Origin: Kitasatospora aureofaciens
GTDB taxonomy: Bacteria; Actinomycetota; Actinomycetes; Streptomycetales; Streptomycetaceae
Direction of reading: 5' to 3'
NCBI RefSeq assembly: GCF_001188955.3
Contig: NZ_JPRF03000032.1
Coordinates: 124,001-188,000, forward strand
DNA length: 64,000 nt
Shown: positions 23,622-32,589 of the stretch, piece by piece
Position numbering within the stretch: the first letter of the stretch is position 1
Layout of the letters: each line of letters starts with the position of its first letter
Translations under genes and position numbers: made by a program
Notes under the pieces: generated by a model
Told to the model about the DNA's origin: nothing
Databases searched by the model: none
Seen by the model: only the letters and a program-made list of their open reading frames with translations

Positions 23622-24896
23622 ATGGTGTTCCCCGCTGGCGGGCGAGGCTCCGGGCCCGACGGCCCCGACCGGGGCGGTGCCCGCAGCGAGGCGCCCACGG
23701 TCGTCATGCGCCCCACCATGACCGGCCGCGCCCTGGTGCCGGCCCAGGGCGGCCCCGTCGAGGTCCCCGCGCTCGCCTGGTCGGCCGGCGAGTGGGAGGA
23801 CGCCTACCAGCGGGTCCGGCTCTCCGGTCGCGCCTACGTCTGGCTCAACCTGGTCGAACAGCGGCTGCGCTCCCTCGTCGACGAGGTGCTGCACCCCATC
23901 TACGCCCCCGCCCACGGCGAGGACTGGGTCACCGCCGCCGCCGGACCGGCCGGGGAGGAATGGGCCCACCGGGCCGGCGCGGTGCGCGAGGTCAGCCGCC
24001 GCAAGGGCTACCTGCTCGACCCGGCCGACGACGACCCGCTGGTCTTCCTCACCCTGCCCCAGCTGCGCGAACTGATGGTGCAGCACTGGCCCTGCTTCGA
24101 GCCCTACCTCGCCGACCGGCGCGAGATCGAACTCGCCCTGGACGAGCTGGAAGTGGCCCGGCACGTGGTCTCCCGCAACCGGGTGCTCACCCAGACCGTG
24201 CTGGCCCAGACCGAACGCGCCGCCGCCCGGCTGCTCGCCGTCCTCGACGGCGGGGCGGGCGGGGTGCCCGCCGACGTGGTGGAGTCGCTCGTCGCCGGGC
24301 GCTACGCGGACGTGGTCGCGGTGCACGCCGACCGGGTCCGGCTGCAGCGCGACCTGCCCGTCGAGGACCTGCTCGACGGCGCCCGCCGCCTGGACGCCCT
24401 CGGCATCGGCCTCGGCATGCTCTGCCAGAACTACACCGGCAAGCGGCTCGTCCGCCTGGCCGGCGAGGGCTGCCGGGTGCGGCTGCTGTTCCTCAACCCG
24501 GCGAGCAGCGCCGTACGCCGCCGCGAGCGGGAACTCGGCCTGTCCCGCGGCGAGTTGTCCCGATCCATCGAGATGAACATCATGCACGTGCGCAGGGTCC
24601 GGGCCCGGCTGCGGGACCAGGGCGGCTTCGAGATCCGGGTCTTCGACGAGACCCCGCGCTTCACCGCCTACCTGGTCGAGGGCCCCCGCCCCACCGGCCC
24701 GGTCGCCGGCCGCCGGCAGAGCCGCGACCTCGGCGTCATCCAGCCCTACCTGCGCCGCTCCCGCGGCATGGAGTCCCCGGCCCTGATCCTGCGCGGCGGA
24801 GCCGGCCAGCAGCCGGGCGGCACCGAACCGGGGCTGCTGGAGGTCTACCGCGAGGAGTTCGAGGGGATCTGGGCGGACTCCCGCAACGTATCGTGA
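23622..24896 (+). CDS. SAV2148-family HEPN-domain protein
   Basis: This 424-residue cytoplasmic protein is conserved across Streptomyces. It contains RAYVWLNLVEQRLRSLVDEV, the family block EVSRRKGYLLDPADDD, then TLPQLRELMVQHWPCFEPYL and ELDELEVARHVVSRNR, and a C-terminal half with VRLLFLNPASSAVRRRERE and FEIRVFDETPRFTAYLV, which resembles phospholipase-D-like folds. HEPN domains are often RNA- or nucleotide-binding, but the role of this family is unknown. ATG 23622 is used because GAGGT precedes it by about six bases. Confidence 0.85.
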   Translation: MVFPAGGRGSGPDGPDRGGARSEAPTVVMRPTMTGRALVPAQGGPVEVPALAWSAGEWEDAYQRVRLSGRAYVWLNLVEQRLRSLVDEVLHPIYAPAHGEDWVTAAAGPAGEEWAHRAGAVREVSRRKGYLLDPADDDPLVFLTLPQLRELMVQHWPCFEPYLADRREIELALDELEVARHVVSRNRVLTQTVLAQTERAAARLLAVLDGGAGGVPADVVESLVAGRYADVVAVHADRVRLQRDLPVEDLLDGARRLDALGIGLGMLCQNYTGKRLVRLAGEGCRVRLLFLNPASSAVRRRERELGLSRGELSRSIEMNIMHVRRVRARLRDQGGFEIRVFDETPRFTAYLVEGPRPTGPVAGRRQSRDLGVIQPYLRRSRGMESPALILRGGAGQQPGGTEPGLLEVYREEFEGIWADSRNVS

Positions 24897-25367
24897 GACA
24901 TCCCGTGGTCGGCGGGCCGCCGCCGGTGGAACACTGCGGGCCGTGAACAGCCTCCCCGTCTGGACGCACGACACGGCTTCGAGGTCGTCCACGAGGACCC
25001 GATCGACGTCACCATGCACCGGGAGCCGGCCCGACCCCCGCGGGCCCGGCGAGTTGACGGGTGGAGGGTGTGCGACGTCCGGACAGCCATCGGGCGGCAG
25101 GCGCCCGAGGCCCGGGAGACCGAGTCGGCCGGGAACCGGGGCGCGGTAGGAACGCGCCCCGAACTCCGGCCCCTCGAACGGCGTCGACAGCAGGAAGCCG
25201 GGGAAGCCGTCGGTGCCCGGCGTCGCCCAGCGGTGCAGGACCGCCGGAGCCCGCCGACGGCGGTTCAAGGCCGCGGAGCAGCCGGGACGCCTCCCCGGGC
25301 GGTCGGGTTGTCGGTGGGGCGGGTGATGATGGGGGCTGTTTCGCTGGAGGACGGAAGGACACACCTG
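24897..25367. other. Gene-free stretch with coding-like remnant
   Basis: I find no complete gene in these 471 bases. One frame near 24964-25090 reads GFEVVHEDPIDVTMHREP then DGWRVCDVRTAIG, which looks like protein but has no supported start or continuation. It may be a decayed gene fragment. Just before 25368 a GGAAGGA ribosome-binding site serves the exonuclease. Confidence 0.35.
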
Positions 25368-26102
25368 ATGAGCTGGTGGCAGCAGCCACTGGTCGGCTTC
25401 GACCTGGAGACCACGGGCACCGACCCGGCCGTGGACCGCATCGTCACGGCCGCGCTCGTGGACACGGTCGGCGCCGTCCGGGTGGAGGCCGCCAACTGGC
25501 TGCTCGATCCCGGGGTGCCGATCCCCGCCGAGGCGGAGGCGATCCACGGGATCGGAGACGCGCTGGCGCGCAGCAGGGGGCGGCAGGCCAAGGAGGCGGT
25601 GGAGGAGATAGCCGCGGCGCTGTGCGCGCGGATCGCGGACGGGCGGCCGGTGGTGGCCTTCAACGCGCCGTTCGACCTCTCGCTCCTCGACGCCGAGCTG
25701 CGCCGGTACGGGCTGCCGACGCTCGCCGAGCGCCTCGGCCGGCCGGTCGGGCCGGTGCTGGACGCGCTGGTGATCGACCGGGCCGTGGACAGGTACCGCA
25801 AGGGCTCCCGCACCCTGCAGCGGGTGTGCGAGGTGTACGGGGTGGAGCTGACGGACGCCCACGAGGCGGGCAGTGACGCGCTGGCCGCCGTACGGGTCGC
25901 CGTCGCGCTGGCCGGGCGCTACCCGGCCGAGGTGGGGGAGGTGGCGCCGGCCGAACTGCACGCCCGGCAGATCGGCTGGTACCGGGAGTGGGCCGAGGGC
26001 CTCCAGGCCTGGCTGCGCCGCGGCAAGGACCCGCTGGCGGTGGTGGATCCGCGCTGGCCGTCCAGAGTGTCCGAGCAGCAGCTGCCGGGGCCGACCGGAT
26101 GA
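25368..26102 (+). CDS. DEDDh 3'-5' exonuclease
   Basis: This 244-residue exonuclease of the DnaQ superfamily has motif I FDLETTGTDP (Asp and Glu at about residues 10-12), motif II VVAFNAPFDLSLL and motif III DAHEAGSDALAAVRVA with the final His-Asp. Such stand-alone proteins trim DNA or RNA ends; the target is not known. The ATG lies about nine bases after GGAAGGA. It is translationally coupled to the GNAT gene (ATGA overlap), so the two are cotranscribed. Confidence 0.92.
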   Translation: MSWWQQPLVGFDLETTGTDPAVDRIVTAALVDTVGAVRVEAANWLLDPGVPIPAEAEAIHGIGDALARSRGRQAKEAVEEIAAALCARIADGRPVVAFNAPFDLSLLDAELRRYGLPTLAERLGRPVGPVLDALVIDRAVDRYRKGSRTLQRVCEVYGVELTDAHEAGSDALAAVRVAVALAGRYPAEVGEVAPAELHARQIGWYREWAEGLQAWLRRGKDPLAVVDPRWPSRVSEQQLPGPTG

Positions 26103-26566
26103 CCGCGGCCGTACGCCCGGCCCGGCCCGGGGACCTGCCCGGCTTCCTCGCCCTCGCCGCCGAGGTCGAGCACTGGTTCGGGCCGATGGTGGCCGAACCC
26201 GGCTTCCACCGCGCGGTGGAGAGGTCCGTCGGCCGGGGGAGCGCGACCGTCGTGGCGGACGACCGGGGCCTGCTCGGCGGCCTGCTGTTCGGCGGCGGGC
26301 CCCCGCTGCACCACCTGCACTGGCTGGTGGTGGCCGAGCGCGCCCGCGGTACGGGCATCGGCCGGGCGCTGGTGGAGGACGCGCTGCGCAGGCACGTCCG
26401 CGCCCCGGCCGCGGTCGAGGTGGTCACCTTCGGCCCCGACCACCCCGGCGCGGTGACCAGCGGCGCCCGGACGTTCTACGAGCGGCTGGGCTTCACGCCC
26501 GCCGAGGCCGCCGAGCCCGGACCGGAGGGCGGCTCGCGCCAGGTCTACCGGCTGCGCCTGCCCTGA
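26099..26566 (+). CDS. GNAT-family N-acetyltransferase
   Basis: This 155-residue acetyltransferase has the fold of single-domain GNATs: VRPARPGDLPGFLALAAEVE at the start, the acetyl-CoA loop ERARGTGIGRALVEDALRRH, and a GARTFYERLGFTPAEAAEPG end. ATG 26099 overlaps the exonuclease stop. The acceptor is unknown. The stop lies four bases from the convergent DUF1963 gene. Confidence 0.9.
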   Translation: MTAAVRPARPGDLPGFLALAAEVEHWFGPMVAEPGFHRAVERSVGRGSATVVADDRGLLGGLLFGGGPPLHHLHWLVVAERARGTGIGRALVEDALRRHVRAPAAVEVVTFGPDHPGAVTSGARTFYERLGFTPAEAAEPGPEGGSRQVYRLRLP

Positions 26567-26569
26567 CCG

Positions 26570-27385
26570 CTACTGAAGGTCCAGCCCCACCGGGTGCGTC
26601 ACGTCCACCGGGCAGACGAACACGTGCAGTTCGCCGTGCCGCCCGACGCACAGACCAGGGTCGCCGCCGCTCTCCACCGTCAGCAGGTGGTTCATCCGCT
26701 CGCCGCAGCGGCCGCAGTCGATCGGGACGAGGTCGGTGGAGTGCCAGGACGGCCAGCCGCCCAGCTTCCAGCCGTCCGCGCGGCCGTGGTCGCGCTGGTA
26801 CTCGATGCCCTGCCGCGCCGTGAACTCCCTGACGGCGTAGGCGAGTTCCTCTTGCAGCTCGTCCCGGTCGGGCAGGTCGAGGACCTGCTCGGGGCGCAGC
26901 GCGCACGGCTGCGGCAGGTAGTAATCCTCCTGGCTGCACCGGGGCGGCGGAGGAGTGGCCGGGGCGAGGTCGGCGGCTCGGTGCCAGTGCAGTTCGACGG
27001 CGGGGCCGTAGTAGAACCGCTCGCCCTGGATGTCGTCGTGGTCGTTGGGGCACCAGAGCACCTGGAGGAGGTCGGTGCCCTCCGGCCACGGCAGGTGCGG
27101 CGCGTCCTCGGCCCGCAGGTGCGCGAGCGTGATCAGAGCCGTTGGGACGGTGGGGGGTACCGGGGCACTGCGGGGGATCAGGTACTCGTCCTCCGGGTGC
27201 CTGGCGGTGCAGTGCGGCCAGGGTGCGCCCACCGCCCACAGCGCCGGGCCGCCGATGCCGCTCGCCCCCGGCACGGGCTGCGCGGCGTACGGGTTGAGCA
27301 GGGTGGCGGGCCGCAGGTACTCGGCGAGGCCGGGGACGGCGGCCGCGAGTTCGGCAGGGCTGGGCGCGGGCGCGGTGTGGGTCAC
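26570..27385 (-). CDS. DUF1963 (YwqG-like) protein
   Basis: This 271-residue cytoplasmic protein contains the family features PALWAVGAPWPHC, LLQVLWCPNDHDD, KLGGWPSWHS and the ending LHVFVCPVDVTHPVGLDLQ. A Cys-x2-Cys (IDCGRCGERMNHL) could bind a metal. I use GTG 27385, since the in-frame TTG at 27394 is weaker and a TAGGCT -10-like element lies eight bases upstream, suggesting a leaderless start. The biochemical role of DUF1963 is not known. Confidence 0.8.
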   Translation of the reverse strand: MTHTAPAPSPAELAAAVPGLAEYLRPATLLNPYAAQPVPGASGIGGPALWAVGAPWPHCTARHPEDEYLIPRSAPVPPTVPTALITLAHLRAEDAPHLPWPEGTDLLQVLWCPNDHDDIQGERFYYGPAVELHWHRAADLAPATPPPPRCSQEDYYLPQPCALRPEQVLDLPDRDELQEELAYAVREFTARQGIEYQRDHGRADGWKLGGWPSWHSTDLVPIDCGRCGERMNHLLTVESGGDPGLCVGRHGELHVFVCPVDVTHPVGLDLQ

Positions 27386-27418
27386 GGCGCCCAAGCCTAG
27401 GCCCGTCGTCGAACTCCC

Positions 27419-28519
27419 TTACGCGGCGGGGAGGTCGAAGGTGTACCCCTGGGCGACGAGCCAGGGCAGCAGTTGCTTCAGTGCGGCGACGGTCTGGCTG
27501 CGGTCGCCGCCGCCGTCGTGCATGAGGATCACGCCGCCGGGCTTGAGCTGCTGCTGCACGGTGGAGACGATCGCGGGCGCGCCGGGGCGGGCCCAGTCGC
27601 GCGGGTCCACGGACCAGCCGAGGGAGGACATCCCGAGCCCGGCCGCGATGTGTTCGTTGTCGGCGTCGAAGCCGCCGCCGGGCGCGCGGAACCAGCTGAC
27701 CTCGGTGCTGGGCCCGCCGGCCTTGACGATCATGTCGTGGGCGGCGCCGATCTCGTACACCGCCTTGTCGTGGGAGAGCTTCTCGAACGGCTGGGGGTGG
27801 TGGACGCTGTGGTCGCAGAGCCGGTGGCCCTCCGCCACCACCCGCTTGACCAGGGCCGGGTTGGCGGCGGCGTTCTGGCCGATCTCGCAGAAGGTGGCCT
27901 TGACGTGGTACTGGGCGAGCAGATCGAGGATCTGGCCGGTGGCCGGGCCGGGGCCGTCGTCGAAGGTGAGCGCGACGGTGCGGCCGCCGGAGGCGGTGGA
28001 GCCGATCACCTTGGTCGCCGTCCCGGGGTGGGCGGGCGGCGGGGCGGGCGTGCCGGTGGCCGGGGTGGTGGCCGGGGAGGTGGTCCGGGCGGTGGCCGCG
28101 GGCTGGGCCGGCGCGCTGGGCGTGCCGGACGCGCCGGGCGTGCCGGACGTGCCGGACGCGCTGGGCGTGCCGGACGTGCCGGACACGCCGGACGTGCCGG
28201 GCTTCGCGGCGGCCGACGGGGCGGCCGGGCCGGAGCCGGTGGCACCGTCCGAGCCGGTGGCGGGCGCGGTGGTGGAGGCCGCGGTGCCGGTCGGCTGCTG
28301 CTGGGGAGAGGCGGAGCCGGGGGTGGCCGCGGCGGTGGTCGGCTGCAGCGCCCCGCTGGCGGTGCCGCACGCGGACAGGCCCAGGACGGCGGCCACCGCG
28401 ATGCAGCCCGCGACCAGCCGACTGCGGCCGGCGGCCGGGCGCGCCGGACGGACCGGACGGGCTGGACGGGCTGGACGTATCGGGTGGGCGGGGCGGCGGC
28501 GGGCGGCGTTCCGGTGCAT
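27419..28519 (-). CDS. Lipoprotein polysaccharide deacetylase (NodB)
   Basis: This 366-residue secreted lipoprotein has an Arg/Pro-rich N-terminus, one hydrophobic helix and the lipobox LGLSAC (about residue 45). A 100-residue Ser/Thr/Pro/Gly linker containing repeated GTSG/GTPSASG units then leads to a NodB domain with VALTFDDGPGP (motif 1), HRLCDHSVHHPQPF (motif 2), VSWFRAPGGGFD (motif 3), LGWSVDPRDW (motif 4) and GGVILMHDGGG (motif 5). It should remove N-acetyl groups from peptidoglycan or a related polymer. ATG 28519 has an AGGAG ribosome-binding site. The linker repeats are also visible at DNA level near 28120-28200. Confidence 0.93.
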   Translation of the reverse strand: MHRNAARRRPAHPIRPARPARPVRPARPAAGRSRLVAGCIAVAAVLGLSACGTASGALQPTTAAATPGSASPQQQPTGTAASTTAPATGSDGATGSGPAAPSAAAKPGTSGVSGTSGTPSASGTSGTPGASGTPSAPAQPAATARTTSPATTPATGTPAPPPAHPGTATKVIGSTASGGRTVALTFDDGPGPATGQILDLLAQYHVKATFCEIGQNAAANPALVKRVVAEGHRLCDHSVHHPQPFEKLSHDKAVYEIGAAHDMIVKAGGPSTEVSWFRAPGGGFDADNEHIAAGLGMSSLGWSVDPRDWARPGAPAIVSTVQQQLKPGGVILMHDGGGDRSQTVAALKQLLPWLVAQGYTFDLPAA

Positions 28520-28678
28520 GGCGGCGGCTCCTGAGGGGCGGGAAGGGTGCCGATCCATCGGTCCATCGGTCAGGACGACTGGGTGACAGGACGCCGATCG
28601 TACGTGCCCCGGTTGCGCGCCGGACCGGTCCGGCCTAAGAGGCTTCTCACACCGGGCCGGGTTTGCGTCCACCGCTCG

Positions 28679-28722
28679 GAAGGAGTAGCGGTGCGCCCCG
28701 TAGAAGGAGCAGCGGTGCGCCC
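28679..28722. repeat. 20-bp direct repeat pair
   Basis: GAAGGAGTAGCGGTGCGCCC (28679-28698) recurs with one change at 28703-28722, separated by four bases. It lies at the very 3' end of the kinase gene's downstream flank. It looks like a small local duplication. Confidence 0.85.
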
Positions 28723-28724
28723 GC

Positions 28725-29618
28725 TCAGAACGGGTACCACCGCACCTCGGTAGCCCCCTCGCGGAGCGAGGCGACCCGGCGGCCGAACTCGGCGAGCGCC
28801 GCCGGGTTCCCGGCCGCCTGCTGGGCGACCCAGGAGGCACTGGCGGTCTCCCGGGCCCCGCGCAGCACCGCGAAGCCGGGCCAGTCCCGTACGTCCCAGC
28901 CGTAGGCCTCGGTGAACGCCCGGTACTCCTCGCCCGGCACGCCGTAGCGGTCGTGGCTGAGCGCGAGGACCACCAGGTCGTGCTCGCGCAGGTCGCGCGA
29001 GACGTTCTCCAGGTCGAGCAGCACCGGCCCGTCCGGGCCGACGTGGACGTTGCGGGGCAGCGCGTCACCGTGGATCACTCCGGGGTGCAGTCGCGGCACG
29101 AGGTCGGGCAGGGCGGCCTCGAAGGCGTCCCGACGGTGGCGCAGGAAGGCGACGTCCGCAGGGTCGACGTGCCCCTCGGCGGAGGCCAGCCAACGCTCGA
29201 CCGGCGCCAGCAGGTCGCGGCGGCCGAGCGGGAAGGGCGGCAGCGGCAGCCGGTGCAGGGCGCGCAGCAGCGGGGCGAGGTCGGCCGGGCGGGCCGGACG
29301 GACGGCGGGGGCGAGCCGGTGCCAGAAGGTGACCGGGTGACCGTCGGCCGACTGCGGTTCGGGCACCACCGCCTCGTACGGGCGGACCACCGGCACGTCC
29401 TGCCCGGCCAGCCAGTGCGCGACGGTCAGCTCGCGGTGCGCCCGGTCGTACAGTTCGGGGCCGCGGCCGACCTTGGCGACCACGGCCGGGTCGCCGAGGT
29501 CGAAGACGGCGTTCTCGCCGAGCGCGAGCAGCCGGGCGTCGCCCGGGGCGGGGAGTCCGGCGGACTCGCAGGCGTGGGCGAGCAGCAGCCGGGCGCGGTC
29601 CTCGTCGAAGGGGATCAT
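28725..29618 (-). CDS. Aminoglycoside phosphotransferase-family kinase
   Basis: This 297-residue kinase-fold protein has FDLGDPAVVAKVGRGPELYD with the ATP-binding lysine, the catalytic loop VIHGDALPRNVHVG at about residue 195, and LLDLENVSRDLREHDLVVLA as the metal-binding segment. The active site looks complete. ATG 29618 is selected over the frame extending to 30152, which would cross a hairpin and the MMPL promoter. A perfect 10-bp hairpin at 29643-29664 sits in its leader. The substrate is unknown. Confidence 0.9.
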   Translation of the reverse strand: MIPFDEDRARLLLAHACESAGLPAPGDARLLALGENAVFDLGDPAVVAKVGRGPELYDRAHRELTVAHWLAGQDVPVVRPYEAVVPEPQSADGHPVTFWHRLAPAVRPARPADLAPLLRALHRLPLPPFPLGRRDLLAPVERWLASAEGHVDPADVAFLRHRRDAFEAALPDLVPRLHPGVIHGDALPRNVHVGPDGPVLLDLENVSRDLREHDLVVLALSHDRYGVPGEEYRAFTEAYGWDVRDWPGFAVLRGARETASASWVAQQAAGNPAALAEFGRRVASLREGATEVRWYPF

Positions 29619-30054
29619 GGCTGGGCTCCGTTCCGCCGTCGTCCGTCCGGAGGGCTCCGGACGGAGATCATCATGGCGCACGGGGCGGGGCCGGGACCTT
29701 GGTCCCGGGGGGCGGGGTGGGGTTTTCCCTACCCGGGGACCCTGATGCCTCCTCCTCGGAGGTAGGGGGCGGGCTCCACCCTGAGGGGGAGAAGACTCCA
29801 CCCGGAGCACGAGGTCAAGGGAACTGCGGCCGGGAGAGAATGGGTCGGGGCCGTTCGGGGCGGCCCGCAACGGGGGTTGGACGACGGGGGCTTCCTTGCC
29901 GCGCGGCAAGCACGTACTCGTAGGATGACGCCCAGACCTACTTACCTGCCGACCGGCTAGGGAACGCCAGCGTGCGTGGCCCGCCCGGTCCTGCCGTCGC
30001 CCAGCGTCCCGTCCCCCAAGGGCTGCGGTGAACCATGCCCAGGAGGCATCGAGC
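29619..30054. promoter_or_regulatory. Divergent region with MMPL promoter and palindrome
   Basis: This 436-base region lies between the kinase and the MMPL gene. It holds a hairpin CCGTCCGGAG/CTCCGGACGG (29643-29664), the small palindrome CCGGGACC TT GGTCCCGG (29691-29708), and a promoter with TTGCCG (29896-29901) and TAGGAT (29921-29926), 19 bases apart. A perfect 14-bp palindrome, TTGCCGCGCGGCAA (29896-29909), overlaps the -35 and is a likely operator. AGGAGG at about 30040 serves the MMPL ATG. Confidence 0.55.
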
Positions 30055-32265
30055 ATGTTCCACCGACTAGGACACTTCGTCGTCCGCCGCGCCTGGTGGG
30101 TGATCGCGGCGTGGGTCGTCGCGATGATCGCCATCTTCATCTCGGCGCCCAAGGTCAGTTCCCAGGCGGACGAGGCGTCGTTCCTGCCCAGGCACTACGA
30201 GTCCATCCAGGCCGCGGAGGTGCAGGCACGGGCCTTCCCGTCCGCCTTCACGCCGGACGCCCTCGCCCTGTTCGAGCGCAACGACGGCGCCGCCTTCACC
30301 GACGGTGACAAGGCCGCGATCGGCAAGCTCGTCCAGGACCTGACGGACAAGAAGATCGACGGCGTGGTGAAGATCATCCCGCCGACCAAGGACATGGGCT
30401 ACTCGCAGGACCAGAAGTACGGGATGGCCCTGGTCTCCATCGACAAGGCCAAGCAGCAGGACCAGAACCTGATATCGGACGTCGCCAAGGCACTGCGCGA
30501 CGACGGCAAGGCACTGGCCACCGGCACCGACCTGAAGTTCCAGCTGGGCGGATCCGCCGCACAGGCCCTGGACCAGAAGGACGCCTCCGGCTCGGCCGAG
30601 GGCATCATCACCATGGCCACCCTGCTGCTGGTCATCGTGATCGTCGGCATCATCTTCCGCAGCATCCTGGCCGGCCTGCTGCCGATCGTGGTCTCGCTGA
30701 TCATCGGACTCCCCACCTCGATGGGGCTGATCAACTACGCCACCAAGGCCTTCGACCTCAAGAGCACGCCGATCCTGATGGCGATCCTCATCGTCGTCGT
30801 GCTCGGCGTCGGCACCGACTACTTCCTCTTCCTCGCCTTCCGCTACCGCGAGCGGCTGCGGGCCGGTGACGACCGCAAGGAGGCCGTGGCCAACGCCGTC
30901 GGCCGGGTCGGCGAGGCGATCGCCTCCGCGGCCGGCGCCGTCACCATCGCCTTCGCCGCGCTGATCCTCTCCAGCCTCGGCATGTTCCAGGCCCTCGGCC
31001 CGGCGCTGGCCATCGCCGTCGTCGTGACCGCCCTGGCCTCCGTCACCCTGGCCCCGGCCCTGCTCGCCGTCATCCCGGCCCGGGCCGTCTTCTGGCCCGG
31101 CAAGAAGTGGATGCGCGAGCCCAGCGACGCGCGCTTCACCGCGATCGGCCGGGTCGTCGAGAAGCGCCCGGCACTCACCGCCATCGCCTCCGGCGGCGTG
31201 CTGGTCGCCCTGACCTTCGGCGCCCTCAGCTACAACGGCCTGTTCGACATGGCCGGCAGCTCGATGCCCAAGACCGCGGAGTCGATGGTCGTCCAGGACA
31301 CGATGTCCACCGCCTTCTCCAAGGGCGCGGCCGACCCGAGCCAGGTCTACCTCAGCAGCACCGACGGCAAGAAGCTCGACCCGGCCTCCTTCAAGGCCTA
31401 CGGGGACAAGCTCCAGGGCGTCCCCGGCGTCGCCCAGGTGATCCTGCCCAGCACCGCCTCCGACGGCCAGAGCAAGACCGTCAGCGCCGACGGCACCACC
31501 GCGCAGTTCACCGTGATGCTCAAGGACGAACCCTCCAGCAACGCGGCCATCGACACCGTCACCGAGCTGCGCACCGTCGCCCACGCGCAGGCCCCGGCCG
31601 GCACCGAGGCCAAGGTCGCCGGCCTGACCTCGGTGTTCAAGGACATCAACCTGGCGATGACCCACGACTACAAGCTGGTCTTCCCGATCGCCGGGCTGCT
31701 CATCCTGCTCATCCTGGCGCTCCAGCTGCGCAGCGTGGTCGCCCCCTGGTACCTGATGGCCTCGGTCGGCCTCGGCTTCGGCGCCACCCTCGGTGCCACC
31801 ACGCTGCTCTTCCAGAAGATCGGCCACGAGACCGGCCTGATGTTCATGATGCCGATCCTGATCTACCTCTTCGTGGTGGCGATCGGGACGGACTACAACA
31901 TCCTGATCATCGCCCGGCTGCGCGAGGAGGCCCGCGAGGGCCGCTCCCCGCGCGAGGCGGCCCGCGAGGCGCTGCGCCACGGCGGCCCGACCGTCGCGGC
32001 GGCCGGCTTCATCCTGGCGGCCTCGTTCGGGACCTTCATGCTCGCGGGCAACACCTTCATGCTGGAGTTCGGCTTCGCGATGGCCTTCGGCATCGTGCTG
32101 GCGGCCTTCGTGATGGCGATGTTCTTCACGCCGGCGCTCACCGCGCTGATCGGCAACAAGGCCTGGTGGCCCGGACACGGTGCGGACGCCCGCCCGGGCC
32201 ACGGCGGGGGCCCGGCCCCGCGGGTCGGCACCACCGTGCCGGCGGAGCCGGTCGGCCGGCGATGA
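30055..32265 (+). CDS. MMPL-family RND transporter
   Basis: This 736-residue inner-membrane exporter has duplicated MMPL halves. After an N-terminal helix (WWVIAAWVVAMIAIFISAP) and a periplasmic loop, five helices carry ILMAILIVVVLGVGTDYFLF; a second loop and helix set carry LIYLFVVAIGTDYNILIIAR. The two GTDY motifs are the proton-relay sites. Actinomycete MMPL proteins move lipids, glycolipids or antibiotics. ATG 30055 has AGGAGG eight to nine bases upstream. A strong terminator follows. No TetR or MarR partner is adjacent; the substrate is unknown. Confidence 0.93.
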   Translation: MFHRLGHFVVRRAWWVIAAWVVAMIAIFISAPKVSSQADEASFLPRHYESIQAAEVQARAFPSAFTPDALALFERNDGAAFTDGDKAAIGKLVQDLTDKKIDGVVKIIPPTKDMGYSQDQKYGMALVSIDKAKQQDQNLISDVAKALRDDGKALATGTDLKFQLGGSAAQALDQKDASGSAEGIITMATLLLVIVIVGIIFRSILAGLLPIVVSLIIGLPTSMGLINYATKAFDLKSTPILMAILIVVVLGVGTDYFLFLAFRYRERLRAGDDRKEAVANAVGRVGEAIASAAGAVTIAFAALILSSLGMFQALGPALAIAVVVTALASVTLAPALLAVIPARAVFWPGKKWMREPSDARFTAIGRVVEKRPALTAIASGGVLVALTFGALSYNGLFDMAGSSMPKTAESMVVQDTMSTAFSKGAADPSQVYLSSTDGKKLDPASFKAYGDKLQGVPGVAQVILPSTASDGQSKTVSADGTTAQFTVMLKDEPSSNAAIDTVTELRTVAHAQAPAGTEAKVAGLTSVFKDINLAMTHDYKLVFPIAGLLILLILALQLRSVVAPWYLMASVGLGFGATLGATTLLFQKIGHETGLMFMMPILIYLFVVAIGTDYNILIIARLREEAREGRSPREAAREALRHGGPTVAAAGFILAASFGTFMLAGNTFMLEFGFAMAFGIVLAAFVMAMFFTPALTALIGNKAWWPGHGADARPGHGGGPAPRVGTTVPAEPVGRR

Positions 32266-32315
32266 CCGACGTGCGGCCGTTTCCGATCAAGGTCTGAACG
32301 GCGGCCGAACACCAG

Positions 32316-32356
32316 GCGGCGCCCCGCTCCGGCGGGGCGCCGCTCCCCGTTTTCCG
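32316..32356 (+). terminator. Terminator after MMPL gene
   Basis: A perfect 12-bp stem, GCGGCGCCCCGC (32316-32327) with GCGGGGCGCCGC (32332-32343), has a TCCG loop. TCCCCGTTTTCC follows. It ends the MMPL transcript. Confidence 0.85.
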
Positions 32357-32394
32357 GCAGCGTCAAACGTGATCTGTCGGGCACAAAAGTCCCC

Positions 32395-32589
32395 GGTCAA
32401 TCGGGGTGCGACCGTGCTACAGTCGAAGCAGTTGCAGTTTTGGTTCCCATGAACGTGTGTGTGCGCCTGCTGGTACCAACCAACAGGCGCATTTGTTTTG
32501 TCCGGTGTTTCAGTCTCCGGATGGGGATCGCGGCTACTTGGGGATTCACGAGGTGTGGATCCCTGATGCCCCAATAGGAGGAGACGGTT
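32395..32589 (+). promoter_or_regulatory. Cold-shock gene promoter and structured 5' leader
   Basis: A TACAGT -10 (32418-32423), with a weak GGTCAA -35 at 32395-32400 and a 17-base spacer, would begin transcription near 32430, leaving about 160 bases of leader. The leader contains a stem TGCGCCTG (32462-32469) / CAGGCGCA (32484-32491) followed directly by TTTGTTTT, which looks like an intrinsic terminator ahead of the gene. A GGAGGAG ribosome-binding site precedes ATG 32590. A temperature- or antitermination-controlled leader is plausible. Confidence 0.55.

Noticed and set aside
27419..29068. A longer polysaccharide deacetylase starting at 29068
   Set aside because: The extra N-terminal part overlaps the kinase gene, and the lipoprotein signal begins at ATG 28519.
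30067..32202. A 711-codon minus frame opposite the MMPL gene
   Set aside because: It is the antisense shadow of a certain membrane protein gene and has no domain.
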